Below are positions 37,671 to 47,150 of a stretch of 64,000 bases of DNA, in pieces. This stretch comes from Candidatus Heimdallarchaeota archaeon (GTDB taxonomy: Archaea; Asgardarchaeota; Heimdallarchaeia; JABLTI01). Positions within the stretch are counted from its first letter, which is position 1, and the number at the start of each line of letters is the position of its first letter. The notes beneath the pieces are model-generated. The model searched no databases. It saw only the letters and a program-made list of their open reading frames with translations, and had not been told where the DNA came from. The DNA lies in assembly GCA_019056785.1 (NCBI GenBank), contig DXJV01000068.1, positions 1 to 64,000 of the forward strand, read 5' to 3'. Both the position numbers and the translations under genes were made by a program.

Positions 37671-39065
37671 ATGTTACAACGGAATCAATTAAAACTGCTA
37701 ATGCCTATAAATATTTATCATACGATGGCGCATATTTTCCCGTATTTTTTGCCCATTTTGTGTCAAGTAATTCGTGATGAGGTAGACTTTCTCAATTATA
37801 CTCGTGCCGGCATAATTGCTATGGTGAGTATTGTTGTAATGATTCCTTCCACCATTGTTTTAGGGGTTGTAGGGGACAAAATCCGCAAATGGCGTTTAGA
37901 GCTGATCGCTGTGGGGTTTTTGATCATTGTCTCTCATACTTTCATTATTTATGTTGCCAATTCATTTGCAGTTTTAATAGTCGCAGCTGTGGTTGCAGGT
38001 TTAGGTGCGTCCATTTTTCATCCAATTGCTTTGCCATTGCTTTCACAAGAGTTTGGTGCAGATCGGAATGTTGCTCATAGTATCAACCTCATTTTTGGGA
38101 CATTCGGCTCGATCACCACACCAATAATGACCATTGGATTGTCAAGTTGGTTGGGATGGAGGACCACAACATTAATCCTGGGTATTTTTGGTTTGCTTGT
38201 TGCTCCGATTCTAATAACAACCTCACTGCTAACAAAAAAATACCTGGTTTACACCCCACAAAAAGAGATTATTACAAATGAAGATGTGATCCCAATAGAT
38301 ACAAAGGAGAAAAAACGTACAAGAAAACCCCTTCTAAGCTTCATTTCCGGACCATTTATTGCGCTTGTTTTTGTGCTGGTATTGCGAAGTGGGATTTTTA
38401 GGATTATGAATACTTTCACCTCATTCATCTTTGAGGATCGCTTTGGTGCATCTGAGTTTCACTCTGCAATGATCATGTCTCTTGTTCTTGGCTCCGGAGG
38501 CGTTGCAGCACTTATAAGCGGATTTGTGTCCAAGAAAAAAGGAAGTCTTAAAACATTTCTCTTTTCGATGGGAGCGACGGTTTTGGCATCCATTGCCGTC
38601 GTAATTTTTGTAGGGACAATGGACTTGGCAAACCTTCAAATAAATACTGGCTTACTGGTGGTTGCAATTCTCCTCTTTGTTTTCCTCTCTACATCATTCT
38701 ATTTTTCCAATCCCTCAGCAAATTCCTTACAGGCAGAGATAATTCCCCTCGAAATCCTCGGGACCGTTTATGGTATTATTGTCGCCATAATGACTGGCTT
38801 CTCGGCTGTTATTCCGGTTATTTTTGGTGCAATTGTCGACCAGGGGTATTCGCTTCCTTATGAATACTTGTTACCAATCATTCTCTCTCTCATACCATTT
38901 TTATTGTTAATTTATATGAAATCTAAGATCGGATTAAAGACGCCCGATCAAGTGGAGAAGGAACGACTCGAAAAAACGAATGCTCTCTTAGAAGCCATTG
39001 AGAAGAGAAAAAAAGGAGAAACACTCAACCAAAAAATTCAAACAGAATCAAACTCGCAGCCATAA
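37671..39065 (+). CDS. Major facilitator superfamily transporter (FSR-like)
   Basis: About 464 residues from the ATG at 37671; TTG codons upstream (37596) keep the frame open but lack ribosome sites. Twelve hydrophobic helices, with VVGDKIRKWRLELIAVGFL between helices 2 and 3 and IFHPIALPLLSQEF in helix 4, a pattern like the fosmidomycin-resistance branch of MFS. A charged cytoplasmic loop (about 205-240) separates the halves. The substrate is unknown. The last 41 bp overlap the convergent ZIP transporter gene. Confidence 0.85.
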   Translation: MLQRNQLKLLMPINIYHTMAHIFPYFLPILCQVIRDEVDFLNYTRAGIIAMVSIVVMIPSTIVLGVVGDKIRKWRLELIAVGFLIIVSHTFIIYVANSFAVLIVAAVVAGLGASIFHPIALPLLSQEFGADRNVAHSINLIFGTFGSITTPIMTIGLSSWLGWRTTTLILGIFGLLVAPILITTSLLTKKYLVYTPQKEIITNEDVIPIDTKEKKRTRKPLLSFISGPFIALVFVLVLRSGIFRIMNTFTSFIFEDRFGASEFHSAMIMSLVLGSGGVAALISGFVSKKKGSLKTFLFSMGATVLASIAVVIFVGTMDLANLQINTGLLVVAILLFVFLSTSFYFSNPSANSLQAEIIPLEILGTVYGIIVAIMTGFSAVIPVIFGAIVDQGYSLPYEYLLPIILSLIPFLLLIYMKSKIGLKTPDQVEKERLEKTNALLEAIEKRKKGETLNQKIQTESNSQP

Positions 39066-39909
39066 TTACCATACCAATAACCACTCCCGCCATCACAACA
39101 TCGCCTTTCCCATACTCTCTGGCTACCGGTAGAAGTTCGTCTAATGAAATATAGACCATAATTCCTGCAACAAATGCCAAACTTCCGCCGAGGAGTTGAT
39201 CGAAATGGCTAGCAATAAACTGGTTTTGCTCTAAAAGTTTCATAAGGCCGAAGGCAAGGGCTGCGCCAATTGGTTCAGCAATACCTGATGCCATAGAGAG
39301 CCAGAAGCTTTTCCATTTATTTTTTGTAGCATAAAAAATTGGTATGGAAACACTGATCCCTTCTGGGATGTTATGAATGGCAATGGCAATAGCAATGGTA
39401 ACTCCAAGGTTAATGTCTCCCAAAGCAGTTGCAAAAGTAGCCATGCCTTCTGGGAAATTGTGGATAGCTATTGCAAGAGCAGTAATAATTCCTGTTCGCT
39501 TTAATTTTAAGTCCTTAGTTGCTTCCACTTCTGATTGCTCCACTCGCGCTTTGACAATTCCGTCTCCACATTCTTCACCACAGCATTCTGCTTGTATCTC
39601 TGTGATAGCAGCTTCACCTCGAGGCATGTGATGTGGATTTTCCTTATGAGGAATGATTAAATCTATAGCGAAAACAACACCAATTCCAAGAAAGAAGGCA
39701 AGATAAAGCCAATAGCTTTGAAGCGACTCTGCAGCTGAGGGAAGCAACTCTGCAAAAGAGACGAGCACCATCACACCCACTGATAGGCCCAGGAAAAATG
39801 CCAGAAAAGATTTCCGGAAACGTTTAAAGAAGAAAGGGACGGCACTTCCAATCCCTGTAGATAACCCTGCAAATGTTGTTAAAAGGAATGCAGCTAAAAC
39901 AATTTTCAT
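39025..39909 (-). CDS. ZIP-family metal transporter
   Basis: 294 residues, eight predicted helices. The two metal-binding helices are clear: AIHNFPEGMATF and AIHNIPEGISVS, the H-N-x-P-E-G motifs of ZupT-type ZIPs. The loop between helices 3 and 4 is long and contains His and Cys residues (HKENPHHM, ECCGEECGDG) likely to bind Zn or Fe. Imports divalent metal across the cytoplasmic membrane; specificity not deducible. Start ATG; the 3' end overlaps the convergent MFS gene by 41 bp. Confidence 0.92.
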   Translation of the reverse strand: MKIVLAAFLLTTFAGLSTGIGSAVPFFFKRFRKSFLAFFLGLSVGVMVLVSFAELLPSAAESLQSYWLYLAFFLGIGVVFAIDLIIPHKENPHHMPRGEAAITEIQAECCGEECGDGIVKARVEQSEVEATKDLKLKRTGIITALAIAIHNFPEGMATFATALGDINLGVTIAIAIAIHNIPEGISVSIPIFYATKNKWKSFWLSMASGIAEPIGAALAFGLMKLLEQNQFIASHFDQLLGGSLAFVAGIMVYISLDELLPVAREYGKGDVVMAGVVIGMVIMAASLILFEFFG

Positions 39910-40023
39910 TTAGAGCCACCAGAGATATTTAACTATTAAAGTAATTTATCCCGGGAATTTAAGGATTTGTGGTGTTAATTTCTGAAGAATTACTTTTTTG
40001 AAGTATGGATGGTTAAATAACAC

Positions 40024-40629
40024 ATGAACATAATTGACCTGGTCGAAGGGAGCTACGATAAAATTGCTGCGAAATATGCCAGTGCGAGGATTGCCCAAAT
40101 CATTCCAAAGGAAGTAGTGCGCTTTTCATCTGCCCTTCCGACTGCAGGAAAAGTTCTTGATGTGGGCTGTGGAGTGGGTTTGCCGGCAGCAAAATTCCTT
40201 GTTGGGCAAGGGTTCCGAGTTATAGGTATTGATATTTCTCAAAGAATGATTGATCTTGCGCAAGCAAATGTTCCACAAGCAACGTTTGTTAAAAAGAACA
40301 TTCTTACGCTAGACTTTGCTGATGATTCGTTTGACGGATTGATATGCATTGATACGTTATGGCATGTCCCGAAAAACAATCACCTCTTCATTTTCCAGAA
40401 TTTCGCTCGCATCCTTAAAAATAATGGGCTGTTGTTAATTAATACCAAAGCACAAGCAATGGAAGGCATGGAGGATTTTTATGGCGAACCGATGTTTTGG
40501 AGCAATTACCCCCCAACGAAAACACTTGAGTTGTTGGAAAAGGCGAAATATAAAGTTGCTTTTAAAACATCCTTAAAACGAGAGAAAAGTGACACTTTTT
40601 GGGTTTTAGCAACAATTCAAAAAAAATAA
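40024..40629 (+). CDS. Class I SAM-dependent methyltransferase
   Basis: 201 residues. The Rossmann SAM-binding motif VLDVGCGVGLPAAKFL (about 40-55) is followed by the acidic loop end VIGIDIS, then FDGLICIDTLWHV (motif IV region) and RILKNNGLLLINT. The substrate is unknown. Starts at ATG in a single-gene unit divergent from the ZIP transporter. Confidence 0.88.
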   Translation: MNIIDLVEGSYDKIAAKYASARIAQIIPKEVVRFSSALPTAGKVLDVGCGVGLPAAKFLVGQGFRVIGIDISQRMIDLAQANVPQATFVKKNILTLDFADDSFDGLICIDTLWHVPKNNHLFIFQNFARILKNNGLLLINTKAQAMEGMEDFYGEPMFWSNYPPTKTLELLEKAKYKVAFKTSLKREKSDTFWVLATIQKK

Positions 40630-40707
40630 AGATTAAGACTCGAGTTTTAATGTGCAAAGGTTCTTAAGAATAGATCAGTACTTGTTACTTATGTCTGAAC
40701 CAAAAAA

Positions 40708-41190
40708 GTGGATCCAATCCCACTTGTCTTTAGTGTTACCTCGATGATCTTTAGTTTCATAGGAGCAATTTTAGCGTTCTTTACGGATTTTGGTTGGTGG
40801 AATGTTGGTTATTCTTGGAGTTATTATTTTTTCATTGGTTCTGAAATGGCACCAGCATGGGCACAATTTTTCCTGTTTCTCTTCGGTTTTCTATTCCTTC
40901 TCTTACTCTTGCTTTCCATTCTAAAACTCATCTGTTCGCTAGGTAAGCTCAGCGACAAAATTGACAAAATCGTTATTTTTGGTGGCATTGGCTTATCAGC
41001 AGTAACTTTCATCTACAATCTATTGTTGGTAGGAATTTTTGCCAGCTTTGCCGCAGGAGACTGGTGGGGTATGTCAACAAGTTTCTACGATGGTCTTGTC
41101 GGGCCGATCATTATTGGAATTTTCTTTGTCGTTCAATTGGTCTATAAAAACAAAGGATCTAAAGGAAAGGTAAGTTACAATTTACACTAA
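40708..41190 (+). CDS. Small four-helix membrane protein
   Basis: 160 residues with a GTG start; an ATG at 40691 is out of frame. Four hydrophobic helices at about 2-24, 33-70, 82-108 and 125-150, the second rich in Phe/Leu. No family recognised, no charged catalytic residues in the membrane. It lies 78 bp after the methyltransferase. Function unknown. Confidence 0.6.
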   Translation: MDPIPLVFSVTSMIFSFIGAILAFFTDFGWWNVGYSWSYYFFIGSEMAPAWAQFFLFLFGFLFLLLLLLSILKLICSLGKLSDKIDKIVIFGGIGLSAVTFIYNLLLVGIFASFAAGDWWGMSTSFYDGLVGPIIIGIFFVVQLVYKNKGSKGKVSYNLH

Positions 41191-41351
41191 ACCACTTTCT
41201 GGAAATAACTATAGAAAGCATGCCAAAAAACTTGAAGAAAAGAATACACAGGAAGGAATACGGTCCTATTTGAAATTTAAAAAAGCTAACTCTGGCAATT
41301 GTTGGATATTGAGCAACGAATTTTCAAGAATTCTCGTGTATAAAGAGTGAT

Positions 41352-41564
41352 TTATTGAAGTTTTCTTTTTATTAACATAATCTCTTTATCAGAGTCCGCA
41401 AGACCGGTAACAGTCATTTTGGTTAGTTGTTGGCAAATGACACATGGAGATGGTTCGCGCTTTCGGCTTCTTCGCAACAGGAAAATTTCCAATTTCGTTT
41501 TTCGTTCAGCTGCACAATGCTCACAGAGGGGAAATTCAAATCGAAGTTTGTTTTGTTCCTTCAT
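41352..41564 (-). CDS. Small Cys-rich protein, possible zinc ribbon
   Basis: 70 residues beginning at ATG. CEHC and CVIC pairs separated by 27 residues could form a four-Cys zinc site, with a basic stretch (FLLRRSRKREPS) between them. No strong ribosome site is visible and an ORF in the opposite direction overlaps it, so its reality rests on the paired cysteines. Possibly nucleic-acid binding; unproven. Confidence 0.45.
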   Translation of the reverse strand: MKEQNKLRFEFPLCEHCAAERKTKLEIFLLRRSRKREPSPCVICQQLTKMTVTGLADSDKEIMLIKRKLQ

Positions 41565-41714
41565 AATATCAATAATACAAGCTTTATGGCAAAAAAGGTT
41601 TTCTTTTCGAAAAATGAATTTATCTTCCTTTGTCTTGGCTCAAAAAATAAAGAGAACACTCTCTATACAATAAATTAATTGTATATATTCTTGATGAGAA
41701 TGTGGTAAGTAAAA

Positions 41715-42509
41715 ATGGAAGAAGAACGCCTTTCAGAACATGAATCAGTAAGAATAGTCTATAAAAAACTACGAAAAGAATCTGTTGAACAATCAGAATC
41801 CCACAGCCGCTTGTTTATTCGGTTGGAACAAGAAGGAATAACCAACATTTGGGGCAGGTATGCGGATCAAGGTTTAGCCTTTGGCCAACCAGACCGAAGG
41901 TGCTATTTCTGTCAATCTGGGGGCGATGTGATTTATGTTCCAATGCCCCTTGCCGTGCCAATGTAGAAAAAGATCGTCGGGGTGTCTGCGGGATGACAGG
42001 AGACGGCATAGCAATGCGAATGATGCGCTTAAGAAACGTTATGGGAACAGCAACATATCAATACCACACAGAACAAACAATTAAAACAATGAGAGCAATT
42101 GCGCAAGGAAAAACACCCTTTCAAATTGCAGAGCCGGAAAATTAAAGGCATTTGTAAAAAGACTAGGGATAACAATTGGTGAAGATTGGAAGAAAGGCGT
42201 GAAGAAGCTATGTGATTTTGTGGAAAAGAATTCAATAAAAAATACGACGAACCAAGCACTCTCGTTGAAATTTTAGCACCAGAGGAACGAAAAGCAACGA
42301 TAGATGCAATTTTCGCTTTAGCATATGGTCTTTATACCTACGTAAATCCCATTCCCACGGTCACCGGCGGACTAAACCTCGTGAAACTACTCACAGAGGA
42401 CTTGAAGGACATCACCGGTGGACTCCTAAGCGTAGAACCAGATACTGTGAAAGCAGTTGATGGCATCGAAAAACATATCCTCACCAAGCGAAAGAAATTG
42501 GGGCTATGA
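41715..42509 (+). pseudogene. cooS: Relic of Ni-carbon monoxide dehydrogenase catalytic subunit, internally deleted
   Basis: Frame pieces add up to the two ends of CooS. The first starts at 41715 (MEEERLSEHESVR) and reaches RCYFCQSGG. A second frame gives CDLCSNAPCRANVEKDRRGVCGMTGDGIAMRMM, the Cys pattern of the N-terminal iron-sulfur clusters, then HTEQTIKTMRAIAQG. A third adds KLKAFVKRLGITIGEDWKKG. After further frame loss the text resumes near 42265 as EILAPEERKATIDAIFALAYGL, VTGGLNLVKLLTEDL, GGLLSVEPDTVKAVDG and a KRKKLGL terminus, the CooS C-terminus. The middle of about 400 residues, including the nickel-cluster ligands, is gone. Multiple lesions make this true decay, not an error. Confidence 0.85.
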
Positions 42510-42516
42510 TTTTTTA

Positions 42517-44223
42517 TTAAAAGCCTATTCGCTTTTTACTCAAAAATTGATCTTTAATTTTAGTGCAAAACTCTTTAGTTGCTATTCTTTCTCTTGCTAT
42601 TTTCCCATTCTCGAGCATAATAACTCTACTGTTTGGGATGAGTGATAGCAAATCATGAGTTACAACTATGGCTGAGGCGCCTGTACCCATAATATAATCT
42701 ACAAGGAGGCTCATTACTTTGTGTTTGTTCATTTCGTCTAGATTGGCAGTGGGCTCATCTAGAAGTAAAATCTCCGGTGCTTGCAATAATCCTAAGAGAA
42801 ATGAAGCTCTTTTTCTTTCTCCTAATGAAAATTTTGCGACATCTTGATCTGTGATTTCGTCTAATGTGAGAAAGTGAAGAAGAAAATCCTTTTCATAGAA
42901 TGCCCTTTCCTTTTGAGTCTTGTGAACATTAAGGAAATAATTGAGATTTTCATCAAGGGTCATAGAAGGATACAAATTAACATATTGAGATAAATAATAC
43001 ATTTTTTGAGCGCGAACTTTTTCAACAAGAGATTGATTTGAAGAAGAGATAGCCTTGCCAAAGAGCTCTAAAGAACCATTAAAATCCAAGTCCATCCCAG
43101 AAAGAATGTTCAAAAAAGTGGTCTTCCCAGAGCCTGAAGGCCCAATTAAAAACACCAATTCACTTGGAAGAAGTTGGAGATTTATCCCATCAAGGATAAG
43201 CTGATCATTCGGAGAATGATACCACTTTTGTAAATTCTTACATGCTAGGATGGGTGTTACCCCCTTCTTGTGCTTTTTTGGATGAAATCCTGAGATTTTT
43301 ACAAATTGAGGATGTTCTACTTCTTTAAACGCTTCTGAGCCTTGTGGATTCTCGAGGAAGACTTTCTTTATTTCGTAATCAATAACGAATTTTACTTTCT
43401 TATCAAGAGCTAAAAGTTCCTTTATACGATTTGGTAAGAAAAGATAAGAAAAGCTATCAATATGCGAGACAAATATTTCTTTTGTCTGATTTTCCTTTTC
43501 TTGCTCTCCTTCTAAAAGATGTTCATTCAAGTCTTCTTGGGTATACACAGCACCCAACCTACCATTGAAGATTAGAAATGATTCGGAGACAACAGAAAAG
43601 TAAACAGGATCATGGCTTACCACTAAAATAGTTGTGCCTTCTTGTTGGTTTATTGCTTTCAATAACTCAAGGATAACTTGTGTGTTTTTTTTATCAAGTT
43701 GCCCCGTAGGCTCGTCTGCCAGCAAAATAGGCGGATTCGTTATAAGAGCAACAGCAAGACTCACTCGCATGCTTTCTCCCATGGAGAGCTGTTTGGCACG
43801 ATGCTGAGAGAGATGTTTGATTTCCATTCTTTCTAATGCATCTTCTACTACCTTTTTACCTTTTTCCCTGCTTTCCCCTAACAAGCGAAGGGGGATCAAG
43901 AGGTTTTGTTCAACAGATAATTCCGGAAACAAATTATAGTGTGGCATTTGATTAAGAAAGCCAATATTTTGAAGCCGAAATTGGTACAATTTTTTTGGTG
44001 TTAGTAAATCAATATCTTGAGACAACACATTTACTTTGCCACTCGTTGGTTGTTCTAAACCACTTAGAATTCTTAAGAGTGTGGACTTTCCAGCTCCACT
44101 TGGACCGATGATGGAAACAAAACTACTTTCTTCAACTGCCAAATCACATCCACTTAATGCGACAATGGATCGACCCAACTTAGGATTTGGATAAATTTTA
44201 GTTATTGCCTCTAATTTAATCAT
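42517..44223 (-). CDS. Fused tandem ABC ATPase (LolD/MacB-like, two nucleotide-binding domains)
   Basis: 568 residues with two ABC domains. Domain 1 (about 1-225) has Walker A IGPSGAGKST and Walker B ILLADEPTGQLD; domain 2 (about 330-560) has [10 protein letters not shown] and ILLLDEPTANLD. Both signatures are altered: LSMGESMR and FSLGERKR replace LSGGQ. A linker of about 100 residues (about 225-330) with charged and hydrophobic patches joins them. Its ATG overlaps the stop of the FtsX-type permease by one base, so it powers that permease. In the second cassette at 60-64 kb the two ATPases are separate genes. Confidence 0.88.
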   Translation of the reverse strand: MIKLEAITKIYPNPKLGRSIVALSGCDLAVEESSFVSIIGPSGAGKSTLLRILSGLEQPTSGKVNVLSQDIDLLTPKKLYQFRLQNIGFLNQMPHYNLFPELSVEQNLLIPLRLLGESREKGKKVVEDALERMEIKHLSQHRAKQLSMGESMRVSLAVALITNPPILLADEPTGQLDKKNTQVILELLKAINQQEGTTILVVSHDPVYFSVVSESFLIFNGRLGAVYTQEDLNEHLLEGEQEKENQTKEIFVSHIDSFSYLFLPNRIKELLALDKKVKFVIDYEIKKVFLENPQGSEAFKEVEHPQFVKISGFHPKKHKKGVTPILACKNLQKWYHSPNDQLILDGINLQLLPSELVFLIGPSGSGKTTFLNILSGMDLDFNGSLELFGKAISSSNQSLVEKVRAQKMYYLSQYVNLYPSMTLDENLNYFLNVHKTQKERAFYEKDFLLHFLTLDEITDQDVAKFSLGERKRASFLLGLLQAPEILLLDEPTANLDEMNKHKVMSLLVDYIMGTGASAIVVTHDLLSLIPNSRVIMLENGKIARERIATKEFCTKIKDQFLSKKRIGF

Positions 44224-47150
44224 CAGGTTTCCTCCCTTATTGATGGCTGGAAGTTTAAGAACTTCTTTAGATAGAAATACCGAATACTAACATCAATTCC
44301 AATTATAACTACTATTAGAACAGAAAGATAAACAGAAATCTTGGAAAAATAGGGGACTTCAAGAACCCAATTATCCGCCTTAACAAGGATCTTTAGGAGA
44401 AAAGTAAGAGTACCAATACCAGCGGCACAGCCAATTGGGAACATTAATACTAGGAGAAGGAGATACTCGAGTAAGAATCCTTTTGAGATGTTTCTAATTG
44501 GAGTACCCCGATAACGCAATACAAGTATCTTTTCGCGGCGGTTGTTAAGTTCCTCTCTAGTTAATACAATATTTGTAGTGAAAAAGCTTATCGTTGCAAA
44601 GACACCCGAGGTAATTGATAAAGCAAAAATGCTGGTAGAAAAGGTGGGCAAGTACTTTGGATACCAATCAATCCATGTTGTTGGCAAAAAAGAATAGCCA
44701 AGAGCATCAACTTCTTGTAAAAATTGCTTAACTTCTACATGCTTTTCAAGTTTTACAAGAACAGCTTCTTCAATTATAATAATCAAGATGTCTTTTTGGT
44801 GGAGAAGGATGGTTTTAAAACCCCCTTCTGTCATCACAAGAAATGGAACCGTTCTTCCCTCTTCGTACTGTGCGTCCATTAACTCTTGATCATTCAGAAG
44901 AATCGGAAAGCGGTTAAAAGTTCCCCAAACAGTAAAATTAACTTTCACGAATTCATTTTCTGAAGCTGAGAGATTGTTTATTCCTATGGTGAGCAGACTC
45001 TCTCCTTGTTCAACTTCAATTCTATTGTTAAGAAAATCATCTTTTGATTGCGTTAGAATGGCATTAGTTCTATTGCAAAATTTCTCTAAACTATTTTTTG
45101 TGATCCCCATATGGTATTCTTTAGCATACGCTACAGTGGATCCAAAAGTGGGAGAAACAACAAGGACCTGGTAAACAACATTATAAATTGTCAATTGAAT
45201 AAAAGAATAATTGGCTGTAGAAGAGACCGAAGGAAGAGAAGAAACATCTGAAATAAAGCTCTCAGTAATAGAAGGTTGTTCTAAACGAAATGAAACATCA
45301 GAGCCGAGCATAAATCTTGCTGAATTAGCAGCGTGTTGAGTGAGGTAGGCCGGAAGAATGAACGATTGTAAGAGGATAAGGAAAAAGAGTCCAATAAAAA
45401 AAGATTGTTTTCTTTGATGCTGAAAGGCAAAAGACAGATTGTGTAATAAAATAGAGAATTTTTTAGAGACTTTTTCCCAGAGAGTTTGGGCGGTTGATAC
45501 CACTTTCAAGAGTAATATATTTATCAAAATAAAAAGAACGCAAACAACTACCATCGCAATAAAAAGATATGAAAAAGTGTTTAGAATGAAGCTTAAACTT
45601 GAAGTTAAATCTTCTTGAGCAAATAAAAATCTCTTTACTAGTAAAAAGGATGTTAACCCAATTAATCCAAACGTCGCCATTAAGCTGAAAATTAATAGCT
45701 GCATTTTCGATGTGTTTTTAGGATGAGTGGAGATAGAACTAAGGCGATTCGGGAAAGAAGCTTCAACTTGCTTGAGAAGAATTACCAAACTAATTAATGA
45801 AAAGCCAAAGATTATGATAAAAAACAGCAATGAGGGAAGAAAAACAGTAGCGAATGAAATGAGTTGTAATGGAAGAAAGTGTGATTTTAATAATAAGGTG
45901 ATTATCGCCAAATTACCATATGTTATAGGAAAGGCAAACAGAAGAGCGCAAAAAGCAGAAAGGGCCAACTCCAGAAATCGTGCCACTGAAAAAATTTTGA
46001 GAATGGTTTTTCTAGAAAAACCGCGAGTCAAAAAATTTGTGTAAATATCTGATGTTTTTAGAATGTTTGTCGAGACACTAAACCAAAGAATTGCTATTGA
46101 AAAAACTGTGACAAGGAGTCCAATTGCGATTAGACGGAACCACTGTTGCCGTATTTCACTTTTGAACGCCGCCATAAATTCAGCCAATTCTGGGCTCACG
46201 TTTGCGAAAAGCCCATGATAATAGGAGGGGCCTGAAAGTTTGGGCAAATTTTCTGCTGTCTTATAGAGTTCTTTTAAGTGAGAAATTTTGAAAGAAGAAA
46301 AATCATAAAGGAATTGGACATTAATGCTAATCTCAGAATATAATAATGCAGGGAAATAATGAAAGAAATCGGTTAGATAATCGATTGGGACTAAGAGTAA
46401 AGGGTGTTGAGAAATAAACCCCAAATTGCTACTTAAAGCGTGATGGAGAAAAGGATTTTCTGTGCTGAGTCTCCCTTCAAGGAGGAAATCATTCACTGAA
46501 AAATAGTTTGAGATACTAGCGTTTAAAGGGTTTATTAGAAAGGTGTTATTAATGAATACATCATCAATTTCTAAAGAAAATGGTAGAATAGAAATATTAT
46601 CCCCAATAGCGTAAGAATATTCGTACTCATCAGTTGGCAAATCGGTATTTCTCACCAAGATAACCTCATTATAGGCAACCGGCATCGTTTCGAAGGCAAA
46701 ATACTTGGAGGCTTGCATTAGAGTTTCATTTTCTAGGAACAGAACAGTTAGTGGTGCGAATGTTCCTTGTGCGAAAAATTGCATTTCTGCTTCGCATAAC
46801 ATTAATCGATCAGTTATATATCCTTCTAAGTTTGAATAAGAAATGATTTCTGTCACATCTTCGTCAATATTCTTTAGAAGGTCTGAGGGGATGTTGCTCG
46901 TGTTCGAAAGATAAGACTCACTCATCATGTAATACAGAGAATAATAGTCATCTTGTTCCAATGGGTGTAACGTTTGATATTCAGGTAAAAAAGAGGATTG
47001 CACACTTAGTCCGGTAAAAAGGGTAGGGAAGAATAAAAGGAAAGGAAGCATGAAACTTAAAAGATTAAAAGTTAATTGTCTCTTGTCACTAAAAGAAAAG
47101 GAAAATGCACTATAGAATAGTGCTTTGAAAGAGAGCTTTTCTTTGGACAT
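44223..47150 (-). CDS. Large FtsX/MacB-type ABC permease
   Basis: 975 residues. An N-terminal helix (about 28-48), an extracytoplasmic domain of about 290 residues, then helices at about 340-365, 390-420, 430-465, 485-510 and 525-560. A further helix, FFIGLFFLILLQSFILP, precedes a second ectodomain of about 220 residues, and three C-terminal helices form the FtsX-like core (GVFATISFFTTNIVL, LEYLLLLVLMFPIG, ISVYLSVLIVVIIG). This is the duplicated FtsX/LolE layout, which does mechanotransmission or lipoprotein/lipid extraction rather than classical transport. It overlaps both operon neighbours by a single base, implying tight co-translation. Confidence 0.85.
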   Translation of the reverse strand: MSKEKLSFKALFYSAFSFSFSDKRQLTFNLLSFMLPFLLFFPTLFTGLSVQSSFLPEYQTLHPLEQDDYYSLYYMMSESYLSNTSNIPSDLLKNIDEDVTEIISYSNLEGYITDRLMLCEAEMQFFAQGTFAPLTVLFLENETLMQASKYFAFETMPVAYNEVILVRNTDLPTDEYEYSYAIGDNISILPFSLEIDDVFINNTFLINPLNASISNYFSVNDFLLEGRLSTENPFLHHALSSNLGFISQHPLLLVPIDYLTDFFHYFPALLYSEISINVQFLYDFSSFKISHLKELYKTAENLPKLSGPSYYHGLFANVSPELAEFMAAFKSEIRQQWFRLIAIGLLVTVFSIAILWFSVSTNILKTSDIYTNFLTRGFSRKTILKIFSVARFLELALSAFCALLFAFPITYGNLAIITLLLKSHFLPLQLISFATVFLPSLLFFIIIFGFSLISLVILLKQVEASFPNRLSSISTHPKNTSKMQLLIFSLMATFGLIGLTSFLLVKRFLFAQEDLTSSLSFILNTFSYLFIAMVVVCVLFILINILLLKVVSTAQTLWEKVSKKFSILLHNLSFAFQHQRKQSFFIGLFFLILLQSFILPAYLTQHAANSARFMLGSDVSFRLEQPSITESFISDVSSLPSVSSTANYSFIQLTIYNVVYQVLVVSPTFGSTVAYAKEYHMGITKNSLEKFCNRTNAILTQSKDDFLNNRIEVEQGESLLTIGINNLSASENEFVKVNFTVWGTFNRFPILLNDQELMDAQYEEGRTVPFLVMTEGGFKTILLHQKDILIIIIEEAVLVKLEKHVEVKQFLQEVDALGYSFLPTTWIDWYPKYLPTFSTSIFALSITSGVFATISFFTTNIVLTREELNNRREKILVLRYRGTPIRNISKGFLLEYLLLLVLMFPIGCAAGIGTLTFLLKILVKADNWVLEVPYFSKISVYLSVLIVVIIGIDVSIRYFYLKKFLNFQPSIREET

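Noticed and set aside
41419-41673. Plus-strand ORF of 84 codons overlapping the small Cys-rich gene
   Set aside because: No coherent domain, and the minus-strand alternative has paired Cys motifs.
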